Origin: Christensenella sp. UBA4651
GTDB lineage: Bacteria > Bacillota > Clostridia > Christensenellales > UBA1242
Reading direction: 5' to 3'
Assembly (NCBI GenBank): GCA_002405615.1
Contig: DHMD01000041.1
Location: 26,861 to 31,894, forward strand
Length of the DNA: 5,034 nucleotides
Shown: in pieces, positions 1 to 4,819 of the stretch
How positions within the stretch are numbered: position 1 is the first letter of the stretch
Layout: every line of letters starts with the position of its first letter
Program-made: the position numbers and the translations under genes
Notes under the pieces: model-generated
Told to the model about the DNA's origin: nothing
The model's database searches: none
What the model saw: the letters and a program-made list of their open reading frames with translations, nothing else

Positions 1-120
1 GGATACGATGAAAGTATTATTAGACATTGGAAAAGTGGCTCAATTCCTAGACTTGATATAATTTACTCTATTGCAAAAAATCTTGGTGGTTCAATAGATA
101 ATTTAATTGGTCGATATTAG
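1..120 (+). CDS. XRE-family HTH transcriptional regulator, C-terminal fragment (5' end outside window)
   Basis: The frame is open from base 1 to the TAG at 118-120 and gives 39 residues. They match the second half of a Cro/C1-type helix-turn-helix: the recognition helix ending in 'IIRHWKSGSIPRLD', then 'IIYSIAKNLGGSIDNLIGRY'. The spacing W-x-x-G-x-x-x-P-x-L-D followed by I-A-x-x-L and a final 'S-x-D-x-L-I-G' is the hallmark of this fold. The protein stops just after the HTH, so it is either a small single-domain repressor or has an N-terminal domain outside the window. Such regulators usually repress a neighbouring promoter, often in phages, integrative elements or toxin-antitoxin loci. The promoter at 131-162 lies directly downstream and could be a target, but that is inference. 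Family assignment is fairly sure; the function is not known. Confidence 0.8.
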   Translation, partial: GYDESIIRHWKSGSIPRLDIIYSIAKNLGGSIDNLIGRY

Positions 121-130
121 TTTGTATTTT

Positions 131-162
131 TTGATGCAAATTGCTCTATTTTGTGATATAAT
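131..162 (+). promoter_or_regulatory. Putative extended -10 promoter for the Bro-N fragment and lipoprotein
   Basis: A perfect TATAAT lies at 157-162 with a TG at 154-155, one base upstream, making an extended -10 element. The best -35 candidate is TTGATG at 131-136, but the 20-bp spacer is long, so activity would rest on the extended -10. It sits between the XRE stop codon (120) and the ATG at 182, whose AGGAG at 171-175 is spaced 6 nt. Confidence 0.55.
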
Positions 163-181
163 TTAGTTATAGGAGAAATGT

Positions 182-412
182 ATGTCTAATATAAAGGTTT
201 TTGAAGATAAAAAAATTAGAACACAATGGAACGAAAAGGAAGAAGATTGGTATTTTTCTGTTGTTGATGTTTGTGCCATTTTTAGCGATAGTAAAACACC
301 TAGAAATTATTGGAGCGACTTAAAAAGAAAACTAAAACAAGAAGGAAGTGAGTTGCACGAAAATCTCGTACAACTGAAATTGCTTTTAGATGATGAAAAA
401 ATTTATAAATAG
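182..412 (+). CDS. Truncated Bro-N domain protein (phage antirepressor-like remnant)
   Basis: This 76-residue product carries the start of a Bro-N domain. Diagnostic stretches are 'IRTQWNEKEEDWYFSVVDV' (residues 12-30), 'TPRNYWSDLKRKL' (39-51) and 'LVQLKLL' (62-68). From memory, bacterial relatives run to about 200-290 residues and continue after the equivalent of residue 76 with a conserved 'TDVADTE' block, which is absent: TAG follows Lys76 and the next bases lead into the lipoprotein start. The gene is therefore a C-terminally deleted fragment, although start codon and RBS (AGGAG at 171-175, 6-nt spacer) are intact. ATG at 178 is rejected because it reads into a stop within four codons. 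Bro-N proteins are DNA-binding phage or mobile-element proteins; the fragment may fold partly or be a relic. It is spaced 9 nt from the lipoprotein ATG and probably co-transcribed with it. Confidence 0.72.
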   Translation: MSNIKVFEDKKIRTQWNEKEEDWYFSVVDVCAIFSDSKTPRNYWSDLKRKLKQEGSELHENLVQLKLLLDDEKIYK

Positions 413-433
413 GATGGAGTTATGAAAAAATTT
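393..433 (+). repeat. 12-bp direct repeat ATGAAAAAATTT across the Bro-N/lipoprotein boundary
   Basis: ATGAAAAAATTT occurs at 393-404, in the last codons of the Bro-N fragment, and again at 422-433, the first codons of the lipoprotein, offset by 29 bp. The Bro-N frame loses similarity to its family right after the first copy, so the repeat may mark a short-homology deletion. A-rich gene starts make chance recurrence plausible. Confidence 0.4.
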
Positions 434-895
434 TTATTCAGTTTTCTATCTGTTTGTTTGATATGTTCTTCTTCTTGTGGCTGTTCTTCAAATGAAAAAG
501 TTTCCCCAACAGTGTATTCACGAGTTTCGCAAATAGATATTTGTGTTGAGTCTGAAAACGATTTTATTATTGATACATACAATGTATATTTGACAAATTC
601 AATTTATGAACCCAGTGTAACATCGGTTCTTGCAAGTGAAAGTGGGAATAAAACATATACAAAACAACACAAATATTCTTCAGTGAATACACATAATCAC
701 ATTATAGAAAGCGATATTGGGAAGGTGAAAATTCAGTTTGAGATATTTTTACATGTTAAGTACGACGGAAAGACACTGCCGTATATTATAAGATTTACTG
801 AATATTATTATACAAAATTACAGGATAATCAAATTTTACTTTATTATTATACTGTGTATTGCTTGAATCAGTATCAGTTGAGTATTTTATTTTAA
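422..895 (+). CDS. Putative lipoprotein of unknown function, C-terminus chimeric
   Basis: This predicted 157-residue lipoprotein belongs to no family I recognise. It has a Lys-Lys N-region, a hydrophobic core (residues 4-15) and the cysteine-rich 'CSSSCGCSSN'. Cys19 or Cys21 (preceded by Gly20) could be the lipidated residue, although the lipobox is imperfect. The mature part is rich in Tyr, Ser and Thr and looks like a beta-rich extracytoplasmic domain. The RBS is probably AGGA at 411-414, overlapping the upstream TAG, with a 7-nt spacer; this suggests coupling to the Bro-N fragment. Residues from about 135 onward (from about 824) are antisense to the adhesin's last Ig-like repeat, so the natural C-terminus is probably lost and this tail is junction readthrough. 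Base use is very AT-rich (15 G/C in 60 at both 421-480 and 541-600), and Leu codons here are TTA, CTA and TTG, whereas the adhesin start uses CTG, CTC and CTT. Confidence 0.6.
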   Translation: MKKFLFSFLSVCLICSSSCGCSSNEKVSPTVYSRVSQIDICVESENDFIIDTYNVYLTNSIYEPSVTSVLASESGNKTYTKQHKYSSVNTHNHIIESDIGKVKIQFEIFLHVKYDGKTLPYIIRFTEYYYTKLQDNQILLYYYTVYCLNQYQLSILF

Positions 896-2195
896 CTGAT
901 TTCTGATTGTCAGGGGCATTTATTACCCAATAATTACCGCTTTTTGAAATAGTTACTGTATCAGGTTCAATGGTATATTCACCGTCCGGAATCTGATTAT
1001 CTGTAATTTTATAGCCATTAAGGGAAGTTCCGTAATTGCTTGATATATTGATTTCCCAGTTGATTTTATTTTCATATGCACCTGTCTGATAGTCAGGAGT
1101 ACCCTTTTTATCAACATTGAAAGCATTTCTGAGAGAAACTTCTGAAGGATTGCTTGTTATAGTCTTGTCATCTTTAGTCAGCTGTGCAGTATTTGATGCC
1201 TTTTCACTTTTAAGCTGTTCAGGAGTTATATCAGTAGAATAAGTTATTGTTATATACTCCACGCCTTTTGAATCAGCAGTAAACTTGATTTCACTGTTTG
1301 AAAAAGAACCTGCATTTTCAGGATTTATTGTTAAATTCTTTGCATACTGGAACATCTGGTCAGTTAATGTATAACTGCTCAAATCGATTTTCGCAGGATT
1401 GCTTACAACGATTGTCCACTGAATTGTACCGTCAGTTTTGTTTACACTTGAACTTTTATTGACAGAAGGCATTTTATCTTCAAATTTTACAGTGACTTCC
1501 TGACCGCCTATATCAAATTTGCGGTCACCGTCCTCATTGTCAGCACGTTTCATAGTACCTGAAAATTCAAGTGAACCTACAAGACTCTTGTCACCGGAAT
1601 TTACATGTTTAATATAATCATCAGTAAGAGTTATTTTTATATATCCGTCATCTGTGATTTCATATGTACCGGCTTCAGCAGAAGTGCTGTAATCGCCATC
1701 AAAGATATAACCTGAACGGCTGTTTTCATCAAGTACAAATGTTGTATCTGAAAGTCCGAGCTGTGTAAGGTCTACATAAAGATGAGGAGCAGTGGAAGGG
1801 AGAGTAACGTTTTTCTTCTTATATGCCAGACTGAAATCAAGCTTTACTGAATCACCGCTGATAGTATAATCCTTTGAAGGTGTTTCATCATAGCTGTTAT
1901 AGATTTCATTTTCTCCTGCCTTAACAACAACATGAAAATATTCATCATTATTATTGTTGTTGCAACTCAGATTAATAGCACCGTTTTGAATACCTGCACC
2001 AAGCAGTGTCAGGTTATCATCATACATATTCTGAAAAGAAGAACTTTCTTTTGTCATACTTACAGCAGGCATAATAAGGCTGAAAGGAACTGCAAAAGAT
2101 ACCATAAGAGAAAGTACTGTGAGCAGTGCTATATATTTTTTATGTTTTTCGTGGTTCTTTAAAAAATTCTGTATAACAAACTGAAAATCTTTCAC
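795..2195 (-). CDS. Secreted Ig-like (collagen-binding/pilin-type) surface adhesin, C-terminally truncated
   Basis: The 466-residue product is exported and built of adhesin-type beta domains. It starts with GTG at 2195, set by GGAGG at 2203-2207 (7-nt spacer). A long signal peptide has a basic N-region (to Lys20), a hydrophobic core (21-42) and a likely cleavage site after Ala44-Val45-Ser46. Residues about 55-240 form an N-terminal beta-rich domain; 245-355 and 360-457 are two related Ig-like repeats sharing the pattern V-x-K ... I-x-W-x-I-x-x-S ... L-x-x-Y-x-x-T-D ... I-x-Y-S-T-D. The Lys after Val and the Asn in the last strand (Asn335; Asn450/451) could form isopeptide bonds as in Cna-type and pilin domains. 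Relatives normally carry more repeats and an LPXTG anchor. Here the second repeat ends in its last strand and residues 458-466 are junction sequence, so the product should be secreted but not anchored. It is the last gene of the signal-peptidase operon, 44 nt after it. Cys78 is the only cysteine and is followed by five Asn. Confidence 0.72.
   Translation of the reverse strand: MKDFQFVIQNFLKNHEKHKKYIALLTVLSLMVSFAVPFSLIMPAVSMTKESSSFQNMYDDNLTLLGAGIQNGAINLSCNNNNNDEYFHVVVKAGENEIYNSYDETPSKDYTISGDSVKLDFSLAYKKKNVTLPSTAPHLYVDLTQLGLSDTTFVLDENSRSGYIFDGDYSTSAEAGTYEITDDGYIKITLTDDYIKHVNSGDKSLVGSLEFSGTMKRADNEDGDRKFDIGGQEVTVKFEDKMPSVNKSSSVNKTDGTIQWTIVVSNPAKIDLSSYTLTDQMFQYAKNLTINPENAGSFSNSEIKFTADSKGVEYITITYSTDITPEQLKSEKASNTAQLTKDDKTITSNPSEVSLRNAFNVDKKGTPDYQTGAYENKINWEINISSNYGTSLNGYKITDNQIPDGEYTIEPDTVTISKSGNYWVINAPDNQKSVKIKYSTDTDSSNTQYNNKVKFDYPVILYNNIQ
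803..852 (+). repeat. 11-bp direct repeat TATTATTATAC flanking the arm junction
   Basis: TATTATTATAC is found at 803-813 and 842-852. The 28 bases between contain the point where the adhesin frame stops resembling its own preceding repeat. Direct repeats of this size can be microhomology used in a deletion or insertion, but simple AT-rich repeats also recur by chance. Confidence 0.4.
814..841. other. Inferred recombination breakpoint between left (plus) and right (minus) arms
   Basis: To the right, minus-strand codons still match the adhesin's Ig-like repeat ('YNNKVKFDY', down to about 825). To the left, only the plus-strand lipoprotein frame looks like real coding sequence. Both genes run into the other's antisense and reach chance stops (adhesin TAA at 795-797, lipoprotein TAA at 893-895). 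No intrinsic terminator lies between these convergent genes; only AAAATT (814-819) and AATTTT (832-837) could pair. No transposon end or target duplication is recognised. An assembly error would look the same. Confidence 0.5.
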
Positions 2196-2207
2196 GATAT
2201 TTCCTCC
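2196..2207 (-). promoter_or_regulatory. Strong RBS that sets the GTG start of the adhesin
   Basis: On the minus strand AAGGAGG is followed by a 7-nt spacer and GTG at 2195-2193. No in-frame ATG lies near this site; the next Met is residue 31 inside the signal-peptide core. GTG is therefore the real start. Confidence 0.75.
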
Positions 2208-2239
2208 TTAAAAAAAACTTTACTGAAATTAAAATATAT

Positions 2240-2821
2240 TTAAAAAGTACCCATAAACTTGAAAGGCCATATACGAAGAATAACTTTTCCGATTATATAC
2301 TCATCAGCTATACAGCCGACAGATGTTGAACGGCTGTCAATTGATGTTGAACGGTGGTCACCCATAACGAAAATACGATTGTCCGGAACCTGATACGGCA
2401 ATTTTATATCACATTCACCCAAAGCCTTTTCATTTACATAAGGTTCATCAAGAACTTCACCATTAAGATAAACTGTTCCGTCCTCTTTTATATCAATTAC
2501 ATCTCCTGCTGTACCTATAACACGTTTAAGCAGGATTTTATTATTGAAATAGAATGCAACCACATCACCGCTTTTGAAATTTCCTCTCTTGTTGCATATT
2601 ACAAGTTCATCATTCATAAAAGTAGGAGTCATACTTGTACCGGTAACACGCAGAACAGGAAGAAAAAGCATTGAAATAAGTACCGCAACTGCTGCAACGA
2701 CAATTAAAGATGATACAGTATTTGAAAGCATACGGCGATATTCTTTCATATATCTTATGCGTTTAATTTCATTGGAAAGCTGTTCAGCATCAGGAAGGTT
2801 ATTTTTATCAAAATCTGACAT
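2240..2821 (-). CDS. lepB: Type I signal peptidase (Ser/Lys, family S26)
   Basis: This membrane protease removes signal peptides from exported proteins, and the adhesin encoded next is its likely main substrate. With the start at 2821 the protein has 193 residues: a cytosolic segment of about 37 residues, one membrane helix (about 38-58) and an extracytoplasmic catalytic domain. The catalytic Ser63 is in 'VTGTSMTPT' and the general base Lys99 is in 'LLKRVIGTAGDVI'. The third conserved box is 'MGDHRSTSIDSR' (153-164). A Lys at position 99 identifies the bacterial Ser/Lys class rather than the SipW-like Ser/His class. I prefer ATG 2821 because GGAG at 2830-2833 is 8 nt upstream and the preceding gene ends TGA-A-ATG, typical of coupling. 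The longer start at 2845 adds 8 residues, overlaps the upstream gene by 23 nt and has only a poor RBS. Length and motifs look complete and active. Confidence 0.93.
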   Translation of the reverse strand: MSDFDKNNLPDAEQLSNEIKRIRYMKEYRRMLSNTVSSLIVVAAVAVLISMLFLPVLRVTGTSMTPTFMNDELVICNKRGNFKSGDVVAFYFNNKILLKRVIGTAGDVIDIKEDGTVYLNGEVLDEPYVNEKALGECDIKLPYQVPDNRIFVMGDHRSTSIDSRSTSVGCIADEYIIGKVILRIWPFKFMGTF

Positions 2822-2822
2822 T

Positions 2823-3056
2823 TCAACTGCTCCGTTTCTTTTCATCTGTATTCTCAGAATTTACAGCATCTTTTACAATCTGTGCAATTCTGTCAAAGTC
2901 CTCATCAGAAATTGAATGTTTATTTATTGTAAGAGCTTCTATACGGTTCTGAAGTTCCTGATTCTGTTTTTTCAGGTTATCATTTTCTTTCTGAAGATAG
3001 AAAAGGATTTCAAGAAGTTCATCACGTTTAAGCCTGCGTAATTCCTTATCAGTCAT
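2823..3056 (-). CDS. Small coiled-coil protein, first gene of the signal-peptidase/adhesin operon
   Basis: This 77-residue, highly charged protein has no signal peptide or membrane helix, so it should be cytosolic. The start 'MTDKELRRLKRDELLEIL' leads into a probable coiled coil at about 16-45, rich in Glu, Lys, Gln and Asn with leucines at heptad-like spacing. A second short helix, 'SDEDFDRIAQIVKDAV' (50-65), is followed by a polar tail. I recall similar short proteins with this N-terminal pattern next to signal peptidases in clostridial surface-protein clusters, but know of no proven function. TAAGGAG at 3063-3069 is spaced 6 nt from the ATG, and a consensus promoter lies upstream. Its TGA is one base from the signal peptidase ATG, so the two are probably translated together. 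A role in operon control or as a cytosolic partner of the peptidase's N-terminal segment is only a guess. Confidence 0.8.
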   Translation of the reverse strand: MTDKELRRLKRDELLEILFYLQKENDNLKKQNQELQNRIEALTINKHSISDEDFDRIAQIVKDAVNSENTDEKKRSS

Positions 3057-3091
3057 TTTTATCTCCTTAGGTAACTTATATCTGTAAATCT

Positions 3092-3120
3092 ATTCTAATA
3101 TCAAATAACCAAAAAGTCAA
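3092..3120 (-). promoter_or_regulatory. Sigma-A-type promoter of the coiled-coil/lepB/adhesin operon
   Basis: On the minus strand TTGACT (3120-3115) and TAGAAT (3097-3092) are separated by exactly 17 bp; each box matches the consensus at five of six positions. The predicted transcript starts near 3085 and gives a leader of about 30 nt. No other convincing promoter is seen before lepB or the adhesin, so all three genes probably depend on this one. Confidence 0.78.
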
Positions 3121-3128
3121 GAACCCAC

Positions 3129-3169
3129 ATAATAATTTGTATATCATAACAAACAGTATAATAATTTGT
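3129..3169 (-). repeat. Paired 12-bp direct repeats upstream of the surface-operon promoter
   Basis: ATAATAATTTGT (minus strand ACAAATTATTAT) occurs at 3129-3140 and 3158-3169, offset by 29 bp, starting 9 bp upstream of the -35 box. Two identical half-sites just upstream of a -35 are what an activator or response-regulator site would look like. The sequence is simple and AT-rich, so chance is possible. Confidence 0.4.
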
Positions 3170-3197
3170 TGTACATTTTTTACATAGGAAAATAAAT

Positions 3198-3215
3198 CCA
3201 TAACATCAATTATGG
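3198..3215. repeat. Inverted repeat CCATAA-N6-TTATGG
   Basis: Perfect 6-bp arms (3198-3203 and 3210-3215) surround a 6-base centre in the gap between the surface operon promoter and the aquaporin terminators. It could be an operator or a small hairpin. It is 78 bp upstream of the -35 box, far for a repressor but possible for an activator. The arms do not extend further. Confidence 0.3.
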
Positions 3216-3235
3216 TAAAAACAGTCATAAAGTCT

Positions 3236-3260
3236 GAAAAAGCCAATACTTATAGTATTG
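3236..3260 (-). terminator. Weak second terminator-like hairpin behind the aquaporin gene
   Basis: On the minus strand CAATAC (3260-3255), a 5-base loop and GTATTG (3249-3244) form a 6-bp stem followed by GC and five T (3241-3237). It stands just beyond the stronger hairpin at 3266-3301, so the two may act in tandem. The short AT-rich stem makes it weak alone. Confidence 0.35.
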
Positions 3261-3265
3261 TTTTC

Positions 3266-3301
3266 ATAAAAAAATACGAACAGAATTAATAATTCTGTCC
3301 G
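3266..3301 (-). terminator. Rho-independent terminator of the aquaporin gene
   Basis: On the minus strand CGGACAGAATT (3301-3291) pairs with AATTCTGTTCG (3287-3277) through 11 pairs including one G-U, with a 3-base loop. TATTTTTTTAT follows (seven T at 3274-3268). It begins 11 bases after the aquaporin stop codon and separates that gene from the surface operon. Confidence 0.85.
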
Positions 3302-3312
3302 CATTTAACAAA

Positions 3313-4023
3313 TCAATCATTGCGATTAAAAAAGTTGTTTGTTGCTACTGCAAAGAATGAACCGGCAAGAGGTCCTATTATAAATACCCAGAGCTGAGCT
3401 ATTGATGAACCTCCTGTATTTGCTATTGCAAATATTGCAGGAGCTATGCTTCTGGCAGGATTTACAGAAGTTCCTGTAAGATTTATTCCTGCAAGATGTA
3501 CAAATGTGAGGGCTATGCCGATAAAAACAGGAGCATTTTTTCTTACACCCATATCCTTGCTTTTTGTAACTGAAAGAACTACTGTTATAAAAACATATGT
3601 AAGGACAATTTCAGCAATCAAAGCACCGAAGAAATTAAGATTTCCGAATCCGTTTGCACCGAATGAATAATCTTTTATATGATTTTTCTCCATTCCGTAA
3701 AGATTTGAAAATCCTCCGCATTTTACAAGTATTGCAAGAATGACTGTAGCTAAAAATGAGCCGGCAATCTGAGATATTATATAGCTTGTAAAATCCTTGA
3801 ATTTCATTCTGCCTTCAAGCAACATTGCAAACGATACAGCGGGATTAAGATGACAGCCACTTGACTGACTGACTGAATATCCGGCAATTATTATTGAAAG
3901 ACCGAATGCAAGTGAAGTTGCCACAACATTTGCATTTGTTGCCATTGCAGTACCGCACCCGAAAAACACAAGTATAAAAGTTCCTGCCATTTCGGATATA
4001 TATTTTCTTTTTAAAGCTTTCAT
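3313..4023 (-). CDS. Aquaporin, MIP family (AqpZ-like water channel)
   Basis: This 236-residue channel of the major intrinsic protein family lets water cross the cytoplasmic membrane passively. Six hydrophobic helices fit at about 8-28, 33-53, 80-101, 131-152, 163-181 and 208-230, with the two half-helices carrying NPA at 60-62 ('HLNPAVS') and NPAR at 188-191 ('SVNPARS'). Aligned by eye with E. coli AqpZ (Phe43, His174, Thr183, Arg189), the selectivity filter is Phe40, His176, Thr185 and Arg191. That set favours water over glycerol; facilitators of the GlpF type lack the filter His and are usually longer. Cys57 sits three residues before the first NPA Asn, at the position of Ala73 in human AQP1. 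GGAGG at 4031-4035 is 7 nt from the ATG. The gene has its own promoter and terminator, so it is monocistronic. Full length, no defects seen. Confidence 0.93.
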   Translation of the reverse strand: MKALKRKYISEMAGTFILVFFGCGTAMATNANVVATSLAFGLSIIIAGYSVSQSSGCHLNPAVSFAMLLEGRMKFKDFTSYIISQIAGSFLATVILAILVKCGGFSNLYGMEKNHIKDYSFGANGFGNLNFFGALIAEIVLTYVFITVVLSVTKSKDMGVRKNAPVFIGIALTFVHLAGINLTGTSVNPARSIAPAIFAIANTGGSSIAQLWVFIIGPLAGSFFAVATNNFFNRND

Positions 4024-4055
4024 AGAAAAACCTCCGATAGCTGTATAATATAGTT

Positions 4056-4084
4056 ATTTTATCCTAAAAAGCGAAGGTTGTCCA
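4056..4084 (-). promoter_or_regulatory. Sigma-A-type promoter of the aquaporin gene
   Basis: On the minus strand TGGACA (4084-4079) and TAAAAT (4061-4056) are 17 bp apart, each one mismatch from consensus. Transcription would begin near 4049, leaving a leader of about 26 nt that contains the GGAGG ribosome binding site. Confidence 0.72.
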
Positions 4085-4152
4085 GCATTTTTTATATATT
4101 AAAGAAAAAACTGTAAGATTATACAAACCGCAGTTACATTATTTGTATATAT

Positions 4153-4323
4153 TCACTGTCTGCGTGTTATCTTATATTCATCGCCGTCACGGTAATAGGG
4201 ACATTTTTTATAATGTCCCTGAATAAGCCTTGCATACTCATCTTCATCAAGATTTCTTTCACAAATCCAGCATTCATATTCATCATCATAATAATAGTAT
4301 GCACATGTTTCGCAGTCGTTCAT
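4153..4323 (-). CDS. DUF6472-like small Cys-rich protein
   Basis: This 56-residue protein of unknown function resembles, by memory of the family pattern, clostridial DUF6472 proteins: 'CxxCAYYxYDxEYxC', a central 'LDEDE' and the end 'CPYYxxGDEYKI'. It has five cysteines, Cys4, Cys7, Cys18, Cys21 and Cys41. The two CxxC pairs could bind zinc or another metal, with Cys41 outside the pairs. There is no signal peptide or membrane helix; the product is acidic and Tyr-rich. I choose ATG 4323 because GAGG at 4330-4333 is 6 nt upstream and the family begins with Met-x-x-Cys. A longer frame opening at 4368 would overlap the acetyltransferase by 44 bp and adds residues unlike the family. The acetyltransferase stop (TGA, 4327-4325) is one base from this ATG, so the pair is translationally coupled. 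No clear terminator follows. Confidence 0.82.
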   Translation of the reverse strand: MNDCETCAYYYYDDEYECWICERNLDEDEYARLIQGHYKKCPYYRDGDEYKITRRQ

Positions 4324-4324
4324 A

Positions 4325-4819
4325 TCATACCTCAAAGCCATAGATATGGTCGTCCATAACATAGCCATGACCTATTTCAGTAATTTCACTTCTTATGCGT
4401 TTCATACCGAGTTTTTCATAGATAGAAACAGCATTGTTATGTATATTTACAGTAAGCCAAATCATAGTATTTCCATTTTTGCGGGCAATATCCTTGATAA
4501 ATTCAAAAGCCTGCCTTGCATATCCGTTTCCTCTGAAAGATTTTTTGATATAGAGCTTTGAAAGGAAAAGCGTATTGTCAGGTTTTTCGCATATTGCAAA
4601 ATATCCGATTTTTTCTCCGTCCAGCACAAAATTGTAATACTGATAACCTTCCTGTTCAATCTGTTCTGTCATAGCTTTTGCAGACTGAAATTTATCAACC
4701 ATATAATCAATCTGGTCCTGTGAGAGAATACATATAAAATGCTGATTCCAGATTTCACGTGCAAGCTCAGAAGTTTCCTTGATTTCCTCCGGAGTAACTA
4801 CCTTTTTAAATTCCAACAT
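4325..4819 (-). CDS. GNAT-family N-acetyltransferase
   Basis: The 164-residue product has the acetyl-CoA-dependent GNAT fold. Motif A is clear: the strand 'LFLSKLYIKKSF' (84-95) leads into 'RGNGYA' (96-101), the R/Q-x-x-G-x-G/A pyrophosphate-binding loop, and its helix 'RQAFEFIKDIA'. Motif B follows with 'WLTVNIHNNAVSIYEKLGM' (121-139), with Tyr134 at the usual place of the general acid. The substrate cannot be read from the sequence: small amines, peptides and protein N-termini are all possible. I take ATG 4819 as the start because AAAGGA at 4830-4835 is 10 nt upstream; the longer GTG start at 4828 lies only one base from that RBS. The gene heads a two-gene unit with the Cys-rich protein, under the promoter at 4871-4899. 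Length and motifs look intact. Confidence 0.9.
   Translation of the reverse strand: MLEFKKVVTPEEIKETSELAREIWNQHFICILSQDQIDYMVDKFQSAKAMTEQIEQEGYQYYNFVLDGEKIGYFAICEKPDNTLFLSKLYIKKSFRGNGYARQAFEFIKDIARKNGNTMIWLTVNIHNNAVSIYEKLGMKRIRSEITEIGHGYVMDDHIYGFEV

Noticed and set aside
814..837. AAAATT/AATTTT hairpin between the convergent genes as a bidirectional terminator
   Set aside because: Six A-T pairs with a 12-base loop and no T tract would not terminate; it lies on the inferred breakpoint.
1932..2162. Plus-strand open frame of 76 codons inside the adhesin gene
   Set aside because: Antisense to the signal-peptide region of a well-supported gene; the product is low-complexity Ile/Lys/Cys with no RBS or family likeness.
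2822..2845. Longer signal peptidase start at 2845
   Set aside because: Weak RBS and 23-nt overlap with the previous gene, against GGAG with 8-nt spacing and TGA-A-ATG coupling for 2821. It cannot be fully excluded.
2354..2915. Plus-strand open frames opposite lepB and the coiled-coil gene
   Set aside because: They mirror strong minus-strand genes with intact catalytic motifs, lack RBS or promoter, and encode nothing recognisable.
3446..3670. Plus-strand frame inside the aquaporin gene
   Set aside because: Shadow of the second NPA region; no RBS and no protein-like features.
4085..4152. Terminator behind the DUF6472-like gene
   Set aside because: A T run exists on the minus strand, but only 4-5 bp AT-rich stems can be drawn before it. 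No convincing signal is seen in these 68 bases.
4324..4368. N-terminal extension of the DUF6472-like protein to 4368
   Set aside because: It would overlap the acetyltransferase, adds residues not matching the family, and the ATG at 4323 has a good RBS.
4346..4659. Extra frames on both strands within the GNAT gene
   Set aside because: Overlap a complete GNAT domain in other frames and have no ribosome binding sites.
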